This document shows, piece by piece, positions 22,993 to 35,769 of a DNA stretch of 64,000 nucleotides. Numbering within the stretch: position 1 is the first letter of the stretch; each line of letters begins with the position of its first letter. The notes under the pieces are model-generated. The model saw only the letters and a list, made by a program, of their open reading frames with translations. It had not been told where the DNA came from and did not search any database. A program made the translations under genes and the position numbers. Source of the stretch: Liolophura sinensis (Eukaryota; Mollusca; Polyplacophora; Chitonida; Chitonidae); contig NC_088297.1 of assembly GCF_032854445.1 (NCBI RefSeq), positions 3,161,991 to 3,225,990 on the forward strand, in the 5' to 3' direction.

Positions 22993-23251
22993 GGGGCCTC
23001 CTTGGCTCAGTTGGATAGCGCGCTAGCGCAGCGTAATGACCCAGGAGCCTCTTAAGCTGTTCAAGCACAGCTCATGCTGGCTTTCTCTCCGGACGTACAT
23101 GGGATGTCTCCCACCAACCTGCGGATGGTCGTGGGTTTCCCCCTGGCTTTGCCCGGTTTCCTCCCATCATAATGCTGGCCACCGTCGTATAAGTGAAATA
23201 TTCTTGAGTACGGCCTAAAACACCAATCAAATAAATAAATAAATAAATGAT
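22993..23251 (+). mobile_element. Full-length SINE with target-site duplication
   Basis: It starts GGGGCCTCCTTGGCTCAGTT with an A-box-like TGGCTCAGTTGG and ends in (AATA)n. It is flanked by TGAATATC at 22985-22992 and 23252-23259. The B-box region has been altered (AGCTGTTCAAGCAC). Confidence 0.92.
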
Positions 23252-23311
23252 TGAATATCTGATAAACATTGGTTGATGTTAATTTAGGGGTCTCATGGCA
23301 GGACATGCTGT

Positions 23312-23764
23312 AGTAAGCCGCTTTATTGACTGATTGCTATTTAGCGTCATATTTAAGCAGTTTTGCCACGTTACAAACGTTGCTTGGTGGTCTTTTTCCT
23401 TCGCGAACATCCAGAAAGGAGAATCAACATTTTACCCGTCTGAAGATGACAGTGAATGCAGTTAGTTTGAATAGTGATATATATAAATATATATATATGC
23501 CTAAAACGTTAGAGTATGTAACATTGATCTGCGCATTTCAAAACAAGAGGTACCAAATATAGATACTGATTCTTTACACGTTAAAGTCGTAAATATTTGC
23601 GTCAAATTGCATATATAATATCTGTCATCAATTATTTTCTGAGGAAAACACCACGTACAACGTTCATATGTTATAGCACTTCGTTGGCAAATTTAGTTAT
23701 TTATCTAAAAAATTGTGAAGTACGACGTTAAACCGCAAGCATAGATGCATACATAGCTATTTAT
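23312..23764. other. Spacer with a faint dispersed-repeat relic
   Basis: TTTAGCGTCATATTTAAGCA near 23340 resembles the start of the 3603/17388 element but is too diverged to be sure. Short TA runs lie at 23478-23500. Confidence 0.3.
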
Positions 23765-23960
23765 CTCTTTGGAAGTTTACATTGTACTCAAGAATATATC
23801 ACTTATACCACAGGGGCCAGGATTATGATGAGAGCCCGGGAGAAACCTACGACAGTCCTCAGGGTGGTCCCAGGTCTTCCGAATTAAAGTTGGAGAGAAA
23901 GACACCAAAAGCTAGACTCGAACTCACAGCTATCAACACTGGTGAGAGGGCTCTTGGATA
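23765..23960 (-). mobile_element. Diverged SINE, minus strand
   Basis: GTACTCAAGAATATATCACT (3' domain), AGAAACCTACGAC (centre) and CTCGAACTCACAG with AGGGCTCTTGG (head) are in minus orientation. A 5' truncation or divergence obscures the A box. Confidence 0.8.
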
Positions 23961-24099
23961 ATAATGCTGCACTAGCTAACATTGGAGATCTCAAGGGCAT
24001 TCCGAGAGATGAGCTAGCGGTCCTCAGTGGTACTAAGCCACGTGCTGCTCTATATGGATTGTTTATCCAATTAATATATTGCATATGCCGTGTATTTCT

Positions 24100-24560
24100 T
24101 TAATTTCACCGGTATGTCGAATTTCAAATATAACAGGCTAACAATGACCCAACCCTAACCCATATATACGCACTGCGAACTGAGTTATAAGCTGCCACTG
24201 CTGACTCGTGCTAGTGCTGCTGAATTTATACTTTATGTAAGTAATGTGGACACAGTATGTCACACCTTTTCTTAATTTGAATAAAACATCGCATTTCAAT
24301 AGGAAAAAAGGTAGCATTCACCTAACCCTAGCCTAACCCTAGCCTAACCCTGGACAGAGACACCTGCTATTTGAGTGATGAACTGGCACTTCGGGCTCCT
24401 CAGCCACTTGTTACCGAGTCCATTCTTCATATACGTAGGCAGAATAAGTTGTGTATTTTCTTGATTTTATATGAATATAGTTTTGGAAACAGGAAAAGGT
24501 AGATTTACCTAACCTAGACATATGCGCACTGCTATCTGAGTGAAAACCAGTGTATAAATA
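24100..24560 (+). repeat. Diverged tandem module containing telomere-like CCTAACCCTAG
   Basis: Three loosely similar modules of roughly 200 bp share a poly-A/GGTAG block, a CCTAACCC-type block and CGCACTGC(G/T)A-CTGAGTKA. The middle one has (CCTAACCCTAG)2-3 at about 24322-24349. Confidence 0.5.
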
Positions 24561-24662
24561 TCAGCCCTACCTCACATTATAAGCAGGGCTCAAATTAAAC
24601 AAATTCTGTATCACACGTACTTTCATCCATTTTCTTGCTGTAGATAACATACTATATATTCC

Positions 24663-24812
24663 TTTGGAAGGTCTGCAGCAACCTGCGAATGGTCGTGGGT
24701 TTCGACTGGGATATGCCCCGTGTCCTCCCACCATAACACTTGCCGCCGCCCTACAAGCGAAATATTCTTGAGTGCGGCGTAAAACACAATTCAAATAAAT
24801 AAATATATAATC
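24663..24812 (+). mobile_element. SINE 3' two-thirds
   Basis: It runs from GGAAGGTCTGCAGCAACCTG to GCGTAAAACACAATTCAAAT and (AATA)n. Confidence 0.85.
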
Positions 24813-25861
24813 AGGCACAGTGTCAGAGAAATAGCGCATATTGACAAATAAATTTCGATTTGGTTATGTTTTGGTTTGAAGTGAATTTGGACTCGCAACA
24901 TCACCACTTCACAGAACCGTTAAGGACGAAGGAACATTAACATGAAGAATATATCAGGTAAAAAATCCATGGACCTATTTTGCTGGACAGCGTTTCTTGT
25001 AAATGATTTCAGCCTTTACTTTGACATGAAAACATTTCTTCATTGAAAACACGAATATAAGCCAACAGAGTGAGCGCAGAAAATTGTATGAAACTTGACG
25101 TACTTCTTCTTGATATTCTTTATTTGTTTCGATTTCACACGGTCAAAGGTTGCATAAAACTTAGAGAGAAAAGCCTGGTTTATGGTATGCACAAATAATG
25201 GGGATATAGTTCTCTTTTTGCAGATTAAAACTTTGAATTCGAAACTTTTAACAGTATTAGTTAGTAATTAATGATACAGTAATTATTTATTACACTGGAA
25301 TGGCGTTGTTACACATCGGATGTACATGATGTAAATTTTAAAAGTTTGTGATTCAGGTGGCAGATTTTCTGCTAAACAGTTTCTTCACTGGGGTGACCGG
25401 CCTCTGAACACCAAATAATGGAGAAATAGTGAATACATCAGCCTTACAATTCTTTTAAATTATTTCCTAGTTTTTATTTTTACAGCTTGTTACAACCACA
25501 CTGAAATACAGTTAGTTTTAATGACTACTTATGCCTAAGTATATGTATGGCGTAACATTAAACACCGAAAACACAGGGAGTGGTAAGGCCTTTATTCAAA
25601 CAGCTTCCTTGTCTTGTTTCCATTGGTCCCATTTCCATTGACCAAGTTGAAATATTGTGAAGGCATTGAACTACAGATAAAATGACATGCATTTAATATG
25701 CTAAGTTTCAGTATATATTTGCTGAAGTATAGACCACACATACACACCAAACAGGATACAGTAGTCACTGGGAAGAAGTGCCTGAATGAGCACAATCCTC
25801 ACAATATACATATTGTGAGGTATGATATATATGTGCAGGTATGATATACATATGCAGTTTA
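24813..25861. other. Spacer without recognised genes
   Basis: AT-rich. Short direct repeats of ATGATATA(C/T)AT(A/G)TGCAG lie near 25822-25858. No exon could be supported. Confidence 0.4.
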
Positions 25862-26062
25862 TATTTATTTATTTGGTGGTAGGAAAATGAGCAGAGCCTG
25901 AGCCTGGAGAAACCAACTGGCCTCTGCAAGTTGCTGGAAGATCTTCCCACATATGGTCGGACAGGAAGCCAGCATGAGCTAAACTTGAACTCACACCGAC
26001 CTCATTGGTGTGAGGCTCCTGGGTCATTGTGCCGCTAACAATCTCGGCCACGGAGGCCTTAT
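25862..26062 (-). mobile_element. SINE, minus strand, with tRNA-like head
   Basis: (TTTA)n, a deleted 3' domain, GGAAGCCAGCATGAGCTAAA, then GAGGCTCCTGGGTCATTGTG and GGCCACGGAGGCC, the complement of the SINE start. Confidence 0.88.
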
Positions 26063-26269
26063 CAGTTTACCTTATCTGTTCTGACACCATTGTGAAAGGG
26101 ATGAAAGGATACTGTTGTCAACTGAGCATGCACACTCATGAAGAAATAAATTAATTTGATCACAACACAAATAAACTTTGAACCCTTTATTTATACTTAT
26201 TTAACCAAAAAATATTACAAATGAACATGGACAAAGACATATTATTTGAACATTTACACCGATAAGGCA

Positions 26270-26530
26270 GTTAAAGTACTTTGGAAATTCATGGTATATG
26301 ACCTTAAATTTGGACCATCACAAAAATTGTACCTTGTGTCTTATTCTGAGAGTTCTATTAATGTTATAAAGGTGTTTTGGGGTTTGTTTGGAAAGTAGGA
26401 CGATATCCTAAGGAATAGGAAAGTTATCGCACCAAAAGTATATCTGACAACATTTATTTGCCTCTAAAAATGAACTTTTGGGGTAAAATTTTAAGTCATT
26501 CACCTATATGTAATATATATTACACAATTT
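26270..26530 (+). repeat. Second copy of the 5240-5560 dispersed repeat
   Basis: Collinear with the 5.2-kb copy through GAGAGTTCTATT, GTGTTTTGGGGTTT, GACGATATCCTA and CTCTAAAAATG. Identity is low, so both are old. Confidence 0.55.
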
Positions 26531-27232
26531 AAATATTATCACTTTCTACCTTCACTTTAACAAGTGGGCAAGAACTTTGCAATTTCTGCATTGATGTACT
26601 CATACTATCAGCAAGAATAATATGTAATGAGCTGATTATTACAAATATGTTATTAATGTTTACTCTTCTCCATATTTGGAAGTTCCCGAGTATAGTCATT
26701 CGAGCATTACTGCACACAGTACATTTAGGTCTGTGAAAGGTGTAGGATGCATTTCTGTAGGAGGTCCTGGATTGATGGCTTGCATTTTGCTTGAAGTTCA
26801 ATGAGATGAAGACAACGATGACAGTGCAAACTGTTCCACCATATCAGAAAATGGAGTTGTCAATCTGCCAATAAATATCACAGATGTTAATGAGAAAATA
26901 TATATTTGGCAGAGCTGCATGAAGAAAACATTTTTCATCAGGCAAATCAAACACTAGAAGGAAAATGATACACCCATATATGTTTCATACACACTGAATG
27001 CAAATCCTTGTTTACGCAAACCAGAATGCCAGTTTGAAGACATGCTGTGCACTTGGTGTTGAAAGTGTCCACATCATGTCTACTGACAGCAGGTAATGCC
27101 TCTCACTGAATTAATACCCATAATCAGGAGAAATTAAGAAAACATGACTGCTTTGGTTCACAAAAAGTATACTTTTTGGTAACATTTATGGCATTTACAA
27201 CTGGAATGTGGTATTCCTCTTAAAGTAAGAGA
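26531..27232. other. Spacer without recognised genes
   Basis: No coding or repeat signal beyond AT richness. Confidence 0.4.
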
Positions 27233-27345
27233 AGGTTGTGGTTTCCCTCAGTCCGGTTTCCTCTCATCATAACACTGACTGCCATCATATAAGTGAAATA
27301 TTCTTGAGCATGACATAAAACACCAATCAAATAAAATAAAAAAAC
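27233..27345 (+). mobile_element. SINE 3' fragment
   Basis: TTTCCCTCAGTCCGGTTTCC through AAGTGAAATATTCTTGAGCA to ACACCAATCAAATAAAATAA. Confidence 0.85.
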
Positions 27346-27639
27346 TCAGTCATGTGACATCAAACATAACCTGTACACAGTTAGATTGAAGTTTTGCCTG
27401 ATGAACTTAAATATCGTTCCATTTTTTTCTGTGATGCCCAGAGAACAGCAGATAACACTAAAAATCTGCTGTTTTTCTCATTCTTAAAAGTCACACAACC
27501 AGGACCCATTGCTACAGTGAGGCTAAAAAGTGGTAAGCATGTAGATAAACTAACACTCTTTATTTTAGTGTGTTGTAACTATTTTGCCACACTGGACAGT
27601 TTTGCCTTTTGTGTAGCCTTTGTGCCATAGTTTCTACAC

Positions 27640-28260
27640 TGTCTGATTTAGTTCTGGCAATTTGTATAAAACTGAAATTGACATCCTAAAAGCTGGAGGT
27701 GGGTACATCTCCTTAACAAATGATGTCCCAGCATAATGCCAATGCAAAGACACAAATTTTACCTTTGCAAACCAAAAGTAGGACATAGAAAAAAAACAAA
27801 CAAACAACTTGCACTTTCTGCAAAATAATTGTATGTGTAGCAGTTTTGGACAATGATTGTAAATATACAAACACATAACCTGAAGTGACATCCTTGAAAC
27901 CAGAAGTGGGTATATCTCCTTATACTCCTATATTTAGCACATGTAACATCCCATCAGCTGATGCTATTTGGAGGAAAAAAAATGCAATATGTCCATCAGC
28001 AAACTGGGTAATGTGACTTGGTGGCCATGTTGAATTTAGTGCAAAACCTTTAATAGCATGCTAGTCTATATAAGTCACTAAAATTTGGAAATTGTGAAAT
28101 CCTTTTTATGTTTTTTGCAGCCAGTTATTAGAAAACATTACATAAAAACTATGCTATCTGATGAACTTTGAGATGCTGATTGCAAGTCACCAGAAGTTAG
28201 CAATTTTATTTTACTACAAGTGGAAAAAATGCAATGAAAATAATTGAAAATGGATCTTTT
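27640..28260 (+). repeat. Dispersed element R, copy 1
   Basis: CCAGAAGTGGGTATATCTCC (about 27900) is the complement of ACCCACTTCTGG at 31.16 kb. GTGACTTGGTGGCCATGTTG at about 28013 is a relic of the GTGAC-ATGGCGGCCAT motif of this family. A related AGGTGGGTACATCTCC occurs at about 27701. Confidence 0.55.
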
Positions 28261-28998
28261 GAAACTAAGCAAACAAAGGGTTTATACACCGGTAGCTGAC
28301 ACAGACTGAAGCAAAGAAAGTATAATAAACCTTCAAATTTGTTTGTAAACTACAATTGTAAGTATTGTAGATCGAAGAAAAGCAAAAGAACAATACAATG
28401 TGAGAATAGGAAAAAAAAAGAGAAACTTGTCCCCTAAATAAATAAAGATTTCAATACAATTGCTCATCAAAGTAATTAGTGTGCATGAAATGTGGAACGC
28501 TGAAGTATTTACATTATCTACACTCACAGAGCTTTGTTGAGTAAGCTTGGATGGGCGAGGTATATGTACGATAAATGTACCCTTTAGGGGTAAATTATAT
28601 GAATGGAATTAATAAACAAACCTGTTAGGACAGTGGCCAAATATGATGAAATTCATGAATATTTGTTATTCAACCAGACAGCTACTACAAAAAAAAAGCA
28701 AAAAAAACGAAAAATGAATGTAAAAATGAACATGCTTTGTTATTATTTGTGTATTCTGTAGCTTTTATTATGTAACTTTCTTTTTTAACCTTGTGTATTT
28801 ATTTCTTTACTAACTTAACTGTTGTTTAATGACATACTAATGTGATGGCAGTAACTTTTATGGGTGGAGGAAGCTGGAGAAAACCCATATGTTGTCAAAT
28901 GCTTACTGTTACCAATGTGCCCCAAGCTGTGAGCGAGGGAAAAACCTTTTTAAAAAAGCAAGTTGGCGTGACGTTAAAGACTATTTATAACATTACCA
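28261..28998. other. Spacer without recognised genes
   Basis: Poly-A rich; nothing else seen. Confidence 0.4.
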
Positions 28999-29130
28999 TT
29001 ATTTATTTATATAACTGGAGCTTTATACAGTATTCAAAAATATTTGACTTACATGATGATAGCCAGTATTAAACCGGGCAAAGCTTGGGGAAAACTCACG
29101 ACCATCTTCAGCTTGCTGGCAGACCTTCAA
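28999..29130 (-). mobile_element. Diverged SINE 3' half, minus strand
   Basis: TTTATATAACTGGAGCTTTA is a degraded tail, followed by AGTATTCAAAAATATTTGAC, GATAGCCAGTATTA and CTTGCTGGCAGACCTTCAAG. Confidence 0.75.
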
Positions 29131-29679
29131 GGATACGAATATAACATTAAGAATAAAGTTAACAGAATCAATGATATGCATGAAGTTGAAAAGTAAAGCA
29201 CCCTTCAAGGTCATAATTATGGCAAATTAAGATTAATACGACACACGAAATATGCAACAATTATTCATGGAGTAAGCTGGATTTCAAACTTGATGTGAGG
29301 TTACACAAAATGAACACATGCACACAAAATTTTATGAGAATGACACAATGAGACCTGTGTGACAGATAGGTGGACAGAGTACGGGTGAGCAGACAGAATG
29401 ACAAATCAAAATTAATGTCTGTTGCTGATTTTGAAGAATGTGATTAATGGCAAACAAGGCAGTCAGTGAACACCTGTAGCTCTCCTGACTGAGCAGTTCA
29501 TAAAACTGTATAATGTTCAGCGAGATATGTTCAAATCCTGTCCTCTAAACCAAAATACAGCAGAATGACACAGACACATACACATGTCATTCATACATTA
29601 GATAGTACTAAGATGTCGGAATTAAATTTAAAAAAAAGGCCAAAATTATTATGTACTGTCAGAAATATGACTGTTTATT
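29131..29679. other. Spacer with possible tRNA-like relic
   Basis: TAGCTCTCCTGACTGAGCAG and, 45 bp on, ATGTTCAAATCCTGTCC (29477-29545) resemble A and B boxes of an old tRNA-derived SINE. Nothing else is visible. Confidence 0.3.
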
Positions 29680-31640
29680 ATATACATAGCAGATATAGGT
29701 TTCAGAGCAGCTTTGTGGTCAGGTCATCAAACTACATAAAGTAGAATACAGAAAATATTTAAATTCAGAAAATATTGATTCTGTGACAAATTCAGTGATC
29801 AGCGCATTTCCACAGTTTTCAAGATAAACAACTAATTTCTGCACCCTTCATTTGTTCGAACATGCTCTATCTGCATTTTAAATTTCAGCTTAATCGCATT
29901 AAACCTTGTCAAGAAAATGACACATAAACACTTTCTGTCAATCGTAATATTGCAGAAACAGTACATTAATTGAATGGTGTCTATGCATTGATAGAAAGCA
30001 CATATTCTTCGTAACCATCAATGCACTGTACATACACTACATAATATGTACATATAAATGTGTCAAATGTAGTCAATCAACCTGTGGGCAATGTTTAAAG
30101 GCGTGTATGTCCTCTTCTTTTCCACACAGCTCAAGGATTTTCAGCATACTTACAGAACATACATAGCCCTTATTATACAGTCATTTTCAGCTTACAACTA
30201 TAGCAGTTTTCTGTCTAGTGTCCAGCAAATACTGGGATAATTGCGATTTTTCACAGCTTAATCACAATTTAGGTCAAAAGTATACACATCAAGAAAAAAA
30301 ATAAGACCGGGTTCGAGATAAGAACATCAAACTATGTTGGGTGGCATACTTACAATATTTCTACATTCATTCTAGACACAAACAGATTGTACATGCATTA
30401 TGTAACATGTCTTGTAAATGTGCCAAAAAATCGTAAATCGACCTTTTATCAAATTTTGAAGCCCTGTATATCCTGCCTTAAGACAACTCAAACATTTTCA
30501 GCATACATACAGTACATATATAGTCCCTTTCAATCAGCAATCTTGAACTCTACAGGTGTATCAGTTTTCTGTCACAAGACCTACAAATATGGGGAAATTG
30601 CAAATTTCTGATCACAATTTGCAACATAACTACATCTTACAGGGAAAAAATAAGAACAAATTCGTGATCTGGACATCAAATTATGTCAGATAGCATATTT
30701 AGAATCTTGAAATTCCAAAAAACACACACACACAAAAAAACGTGATATCACTTCCTCTGTATCATGTAAAACCTAATTTGCATAAACATTGCATTCTTTC
30801 TTCCAAACAGTCTCCAGGGAACGCTTGTTACGTGTGCTAAATTTCAAGACAATCAGCCAGGGTTCTGGAGAAAATGACTCTCAAACATTTTCATGTCAAA
30901 TGTATATGGCCGCCACATCACATGACTTGAGGACACCCAAATCTTTACTCAAAAGAGCACATCTCCAAGTCTGTCACCTATCTAAGTTTCACGCATTTCT
31001 GTCAAGCCTCTTTCGCTTAGAAGTTTTTCAATTTTGAGAATGAAAAAACTGCAAATTTTTTGGCATGTACTACTTTCGGGTTGTTGACGTCACTTCCGGT
31101 AATGTAAAATTTGTCTGCCTGCCTTGGGATGATTGCATCTCTAGCTTCACTGGTTAAGGAGGTATACCCACTTCTGGTTTTGATAATGTCACTTCCGGTT
31201 TTGCAAAAATTGCATTTTCGGAATCAGCGTCAAAAACTGCATATGACAGGACTATTTGCAGAAAATCACCTGAACAAGTGTAGACATTATTAGCAAAAAA
31301 CGAAATTTGGGGTTACAAGACAATTTAACCCAATAGCAAGCTTGTACAATTTTCAACCAAGAAAGTTCTCATTCTCAAACTTAACAAGCCTAGGCTTTGT
31401 ACACATTCAGTTGAAATTTCTGCTCAGTCACATCAGCCGTTCTGGAGAAGAAGATTTTTTTCAGGTTTTCATCAAAATCCAAGATGGCTGCCAAGTCACA
31501 TGACAAAATCTACCTAAAAGTTAGGATGCACAACTTCAAGTCCTACAGTCCCCCACAATATGCCTGAAATATTGCCAATGCAGCTTTATGCCATAATCAT
31601 TCATTCGTTCAAGTCCTACAGACAAACATGTTAAAATTTC
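29680..31640 (-). repeat. Dispersed element R, copy 2, with internal tandem modules
   Basis: Two or three internal modules (about 29.7, 30.1 and 30.4 kb) share TTTTCAGCATAC, CAGTTTTCTGTC and ACATCAAA(C/T)TATGT. Further on come GGCCGCCACATCACATGAC (30908), ACTTCCGGT (31.09 and 31.19 kb) and CAGCCGTTCTGGAGAAGAAG with AAGATGGCTGCCAAGTCACA (31437-31504). The order matches the reverse complement of 39060-41720, so the two copies form a diverged inverted pair. Confidence 0.6.
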
Positions 31641-32916
31641 ATAAACTTCAGAATAACCATTTTCACCAGAAACGCGGCACAATTTTGGTGAGAATAATAA
31701 TAAAGACAAATAATCTTAACGAACACAAGAGGGAATCAACCCGGAAAGAATGCAGAGCAGTGACTTCTTATGTTATAGATTTGTAAATCGTTGTGGTTGT
31801 AAAAGATGCCACTGTGGACTGTGGTATTTGTATACACATGGTGAACTGCATTTGGCAATCCGTGTACTGTTTGTGGCAATTGCAATCCTGTGATTGGTCA
31901 AGTCCATGTTACAGGCACTACATTCAGATTGTTTTTTTTTATTAATTTTTTCAGTGGGAATATATGAAAAGAGCCAATGATATTAAGAGACATTGACTAA
32001 TCATAATAGAGGCTAGTTTGTATAGTGTGACGGGTGCTGCAGACAACAGTGACTACTGACGTGTCACTTTGACATCTTCCCAGATTCCTGTGATTTGTTG
32101 TAAGACTGAACCTTAATTTTATGGTTGAACTGACTGACTTGACTGAAACTTATGCTGCTTTAGCACAAGGAAGCACCAATCAAATAAAACTGTCAAAAAG
32201 GAAAACTTGAGGTTTTAAATGTAAATGTTTAACTGTCAAGTGGTGCATAAGTGATAGGTTCTGAAGGTGTCAATGGATGTCGGGGATACATAACAGGTAA
32301 GTGCTTTTGGTGCATATAAACTCTGAAACTGGATATGCCTGGCAGAATAAAATTATTCAGTGGAGCTCACATTAGATATGAGATTTTGTACTTTTTGAGA
32401 AACACAGTGTTTGCCATGGCAAAAGGACAGAGAAAGAGACAGGTGTCAAGGTTTAGGAAAAGAAAAAAACTATTCAATCAGAGGCAATAAAGCAACACTC
32501 AGGCTGGTAGGAATGTGCCAAAAACATATGTACATATGAGCAACAGCAGCTGTGTGAGATTGCATGGATTGGACAAAAATTGAATGTGTGAACTTGTTGG
32601 ACTGCGATCTACAGCCCTATGATGTTGGTGTACTGGCCCATTCGCTCCCACTGTCATGGACTCTTACCAGCAGGCTGAATGCCAGAGATCAAAAGCTGAG
32701 TAAAACACCTACAGACTGCTGCACCTGGGAAAGACCGCCGAGCTGTAGAATACCGCATTTGCCTACCACTGGACCACAACATCATACTGTCCTGAAGGGC
32801 TGAACTGAGATTTGAACAGCGAGGTGCCTTGGGGTGTGTGCGTCACAGAGAGGTTTGCCTGTGCTGAGTGCGGCTTCTCTTCTAAAAGTAGAAAGTTGTA
32901 CCATGGAGATACTATC
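31641..32916. other. Spacer without recognised genes
   Basis: AGCACCAATCAAATAAAAC at about 32171 looks like a stray SINE tail. The 79-codon frame at 32564-32803 has no recognisable features. Confidence 0.35.
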
Positions 32917-32924
32917 AGGCAAAA

Positions 32925-33112
32925 ATTTATTTATTTAATTTATCTGATTGATGTTTTACGCAGTACTCAAGAATACATCACTTATACGATGACAGCCAGC
33001 ATTATGGTGGGTGGAAACTGGGCAGAACCTTGGGGAAGACAGACAGACCTTCCCACTTACGGCCAGAGAGGAAGCCAGCATGAGCTGGACTTGAACTCAC
33101 AGCGACCCCAAG
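32925..33112 (-). mobile_element. SINE, minus strand, with target-site duplication
   Basis: (TTTA)n, complement 3' domain, GAGGAAGCCAGCATGAGCTG and ACTTGAACTCACAGCGACCC. CAGGCAAA flanks it at 32917-32924 and 33113-33120. The tRNA A-box end is missing. Confidence 0.9.
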
Positions 33113-33120
33113 CAGGCAAA

Positions 33121-33619
33121 GACAATGAAAATGTCTGCTAGTTGGAATGAACCCACACTAGCAATGAAAATGGGTCAGTTACTGAACATGCTGAACTTGC
33201 ATGCCGTTTGTTGCACTCATTGCAATGTAGTTTGAGACAGTCTAGTCAAGCACAATGAGGCATCAATAGTACAGATAAGGTGAAACACATAACAACCGAT
33301 GCGGACAGTTCATTATACGCAGTAGCCATGGACCACTGAGTCAGTGCACCATCTGGACACACCACTTGGGGAAAAGCCATTGCAGCAGGGTGAAAGTGAT
33401 GGCATTCTGTGACAATGTGTTCCCCACAAGGACAGCGGAGTGAAAGAAAGACAGGAAACTGGCTTTGTGGACGACTTTGCATCTAGGTGAAACAGTGAGT
33501 GTACAGAGGCCTACTGACAGACTCCAAGTGACATACAGGACTTCATATGTAGAAACCTGACTTGCGTAACAGATGCCATTGTCCTGTGTTATCAGGGAGA
33601 TCACTGTTTGTGCAAGCAG
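33121..33619. other. Spacer without recognised genes
   Basis: No repeat or exon recognised; it may be the 5' remnant of the retroelement that follows. Confidence 0.3.
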
Positions 33620-34511
33620 TATTTGGCTATGACTGAGAAGGATGGCAATTTAATAGATGATCCAGCTAAAATTTTCCATATTTTCAATACTTTCTTCTCA
33701 ACTGTCCCCATTCTTTAATAGATATTAATAATATAAACAAGGACAATTTTGTTCAAAGTCTTGAAAAACTCAGGGAACAAGTTGAGGGAAAAGTTCTTCA
33801 TGATACTTTTTACTCCATACCAAATATGTTGTATGTTTCTGTTTTACAATACCTTTTAAGGCTTGATAAAGATAAGGCTAGTGATCTGGACAATGTCAAT
33901 TCTAAATTTCTTTCATCATCTGCCCCTATTATTGCAAAATCTTTTACCATGCTAATAAACAAATGTGTTATGACCAGACATGGTTATCCCTCTTCACAAA
34001 AGGGGTTCAAAGTTGAAAACTATCATCCAATATCTGTCCTACTCAGTTTTTCAAAAATCACTGAACGACATTTACATAACTGTTTATACGAGTATCTCTC
34101 AAATTTTAAATTATTGAGCAAAAATAAATGTGGTTTTTGCCCCTCTTACGCTCTTGTGGAACTGTATTGCTGAAAATGGTTGAACACTGGTTTACGGCGA
34201 CAGATAACACTGAAGTTATTGGAACTGTACCTGTAGACTTCAAGCAGGCATTTGATACTGTTAATCACAATATATTACTTAAAAAACTTAAAGCATACAA
34301 ATTCACTCAACTGCTCTTACATTCTTCCAGTGATACCTATCTAACACACAACAAATGGTTGTTTGTGGAGGAGAAATGTATAATGCTAAGGATATTAAAG
34401 CCAGTGTCTTGCAAGGCTGGCTCCATATTGCAGCCTTTACTTTTTATACTATACATAAATGATCTACCATTATTTCTAAAGAACAATTTTATTATTTCTA
34501 ATTATTTCTAA
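33620..34511 (+). pseudogene. Broken non-LTR retrotransposon reverse transcriptase
   Basis: Relics of a LINE-type reverse transcriptase lie in at least three frames. An upstream linker (DDPAKIFHIFNTFFSTV, from about 33653) ends in two stops. Then come LRLDKDKASDLDNVNSKFLS and VENYHPISVLLSFSKITERH. A frame change near 34130-34170 follows, then VDFKQAFDTVNHNILLKKL (34233 onward, the first catalytic-Asp block) and SILQPLLFILYINDLPL (34421 onward). The stretch between HGYPSS and the NYHPIS-like block is shortened. The YxDD block is not seen, and no endonuclease or RNase H domain is visible. It cannot encode a working enzyme. The sequence style fits the Jockey/CR1-type clades; the exact clade is not assigned. 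Confidence 0.88.
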
Positions 34512-34744
34512 AGGGGCAATCTTCCACTCATTTGGCTTGTTCTCTGTATATGCGTTTCAGGGTTCCAGCCAGCATGAGGGCAGAAAAGGGTCGATAATGG
34601 GGCGTCTTCCACTACCCTACTATCATATTATTAATATGTGTGGGGAGGAACCAAAGGAGATAACTGCATTAAAAACAGTGTTTAGTGAGTGACAATTTTG
34701 AACTTGTTGCTAGCCCTTAGACTGACTATACAATCAGGCAACGT

Positions 34745-35011
34745 ATGGCTTTTAGCCTTGGACAATCTGCTCTGAGTAAAACAAGCCACTTGCTGAGTAC
34801 TAACAAGGCAGAGGCTTTTAACCTGGCCATCATTAAATGAGTTCCCAAAAACAAACTTTTCTCTCAAAATTTTGAAGAGAGAACACACAGCTGCCTGGAA
34901 GGGAGGAAAACAGACAGAGCTAAACCCTCTGCCACAAAGGCCATTGTGAAATGCTTAGGCCTGAGCAACATACACTTTTATGGGAGACTTGAGGATGAGC
35001 TACACACAAGC
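34745..35011 (+). pseudogene. Decayed coding relic, probably transposon-derived
   Basis: One frame is open for about 89 codons with a single internal TGA near 34839. It contains LLSTNKAEAFNLAIIK, then after the stop VPKNKLFSQNFEERTHSC and TDRAKPSATKAIVKCLGLSN. The N-K-x-F-S-x-N-F-E-x-R pattern recalls uncharacterised transposon-linked proteins in invertebrates, from memory only. It directly follows the reverse-transcriptase relic but has a different character. Confidence 0.35.
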
Positions 35012-35756
35012 TCTCAATGACACTAAAATGCACTGTTTTCTTCTGTCCCTGACAACTGTGTTTTAATAAAGGAAAGAACAAAAAATAAAGGAGTTCATGT
35101 TTGGGAATGTTTTCATTCATGCGTGAACGAGTTCCCCACTGATGCAGATAAGAAAATTTTGAGGGGAGTGTATGAACAGAAAATTACATTAGCAAAAAAC
35201 ATTTAAATGGATTATAATACCCCAAAGAAATGTGAAGATACTAGGTATGACCCAGTTATTAATATGTATACTGAAAGCAAATACATTAAATGGCACACTT
35301 GTATGACAAATACTGATAGCCAAAAATTTTTAAACCTAAATTGTTAAGATGAGTATTGATTACAGATGTACTTACAAGACAAACAACCTTACAAACTAAG
35401 TAATATGTAAAAATGAAGCACAAACAATATGAATGAATAGGTGAAAACCAATTAAGTGACTACCCCCTGTATCAGTCAATGTTGAACTCTCCAAGAACAA
35501 GCTTGCACAGCTCCACCACTTGTGAGCACTGAGTAGTTAGACACATCAGCTTAGAGAATTGGTGGGCTCCATATGAAGGGGATAACCTGTAACAAGAGTA
35601 ATTATTTTGTCACCCAAGAATTTGAAACACTGTTTAGACATTAAAATGATATTGGCAGCTGAATTACACGTGCATACAAAACAAATGATGAAATGGTAGA
35701 AAAGAAAATATGTGTGTAATAAACTGATTATTAGCGTTAGTAGTATGTAAAGTAAC
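35012..35756. other. Spacer without recognised genes
   Basis: AT-rich; short fragments in several frames could be more of the preceding relic. Confidence 0.35.
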
Positions 35757-35769
35757 ACTCTAGGTTATA

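Noticed and set aside
33620-34511. Active LINE
   Set aside because: Frames are broken, stops are present, the YxDD block is missing and no endonuclease is seen.
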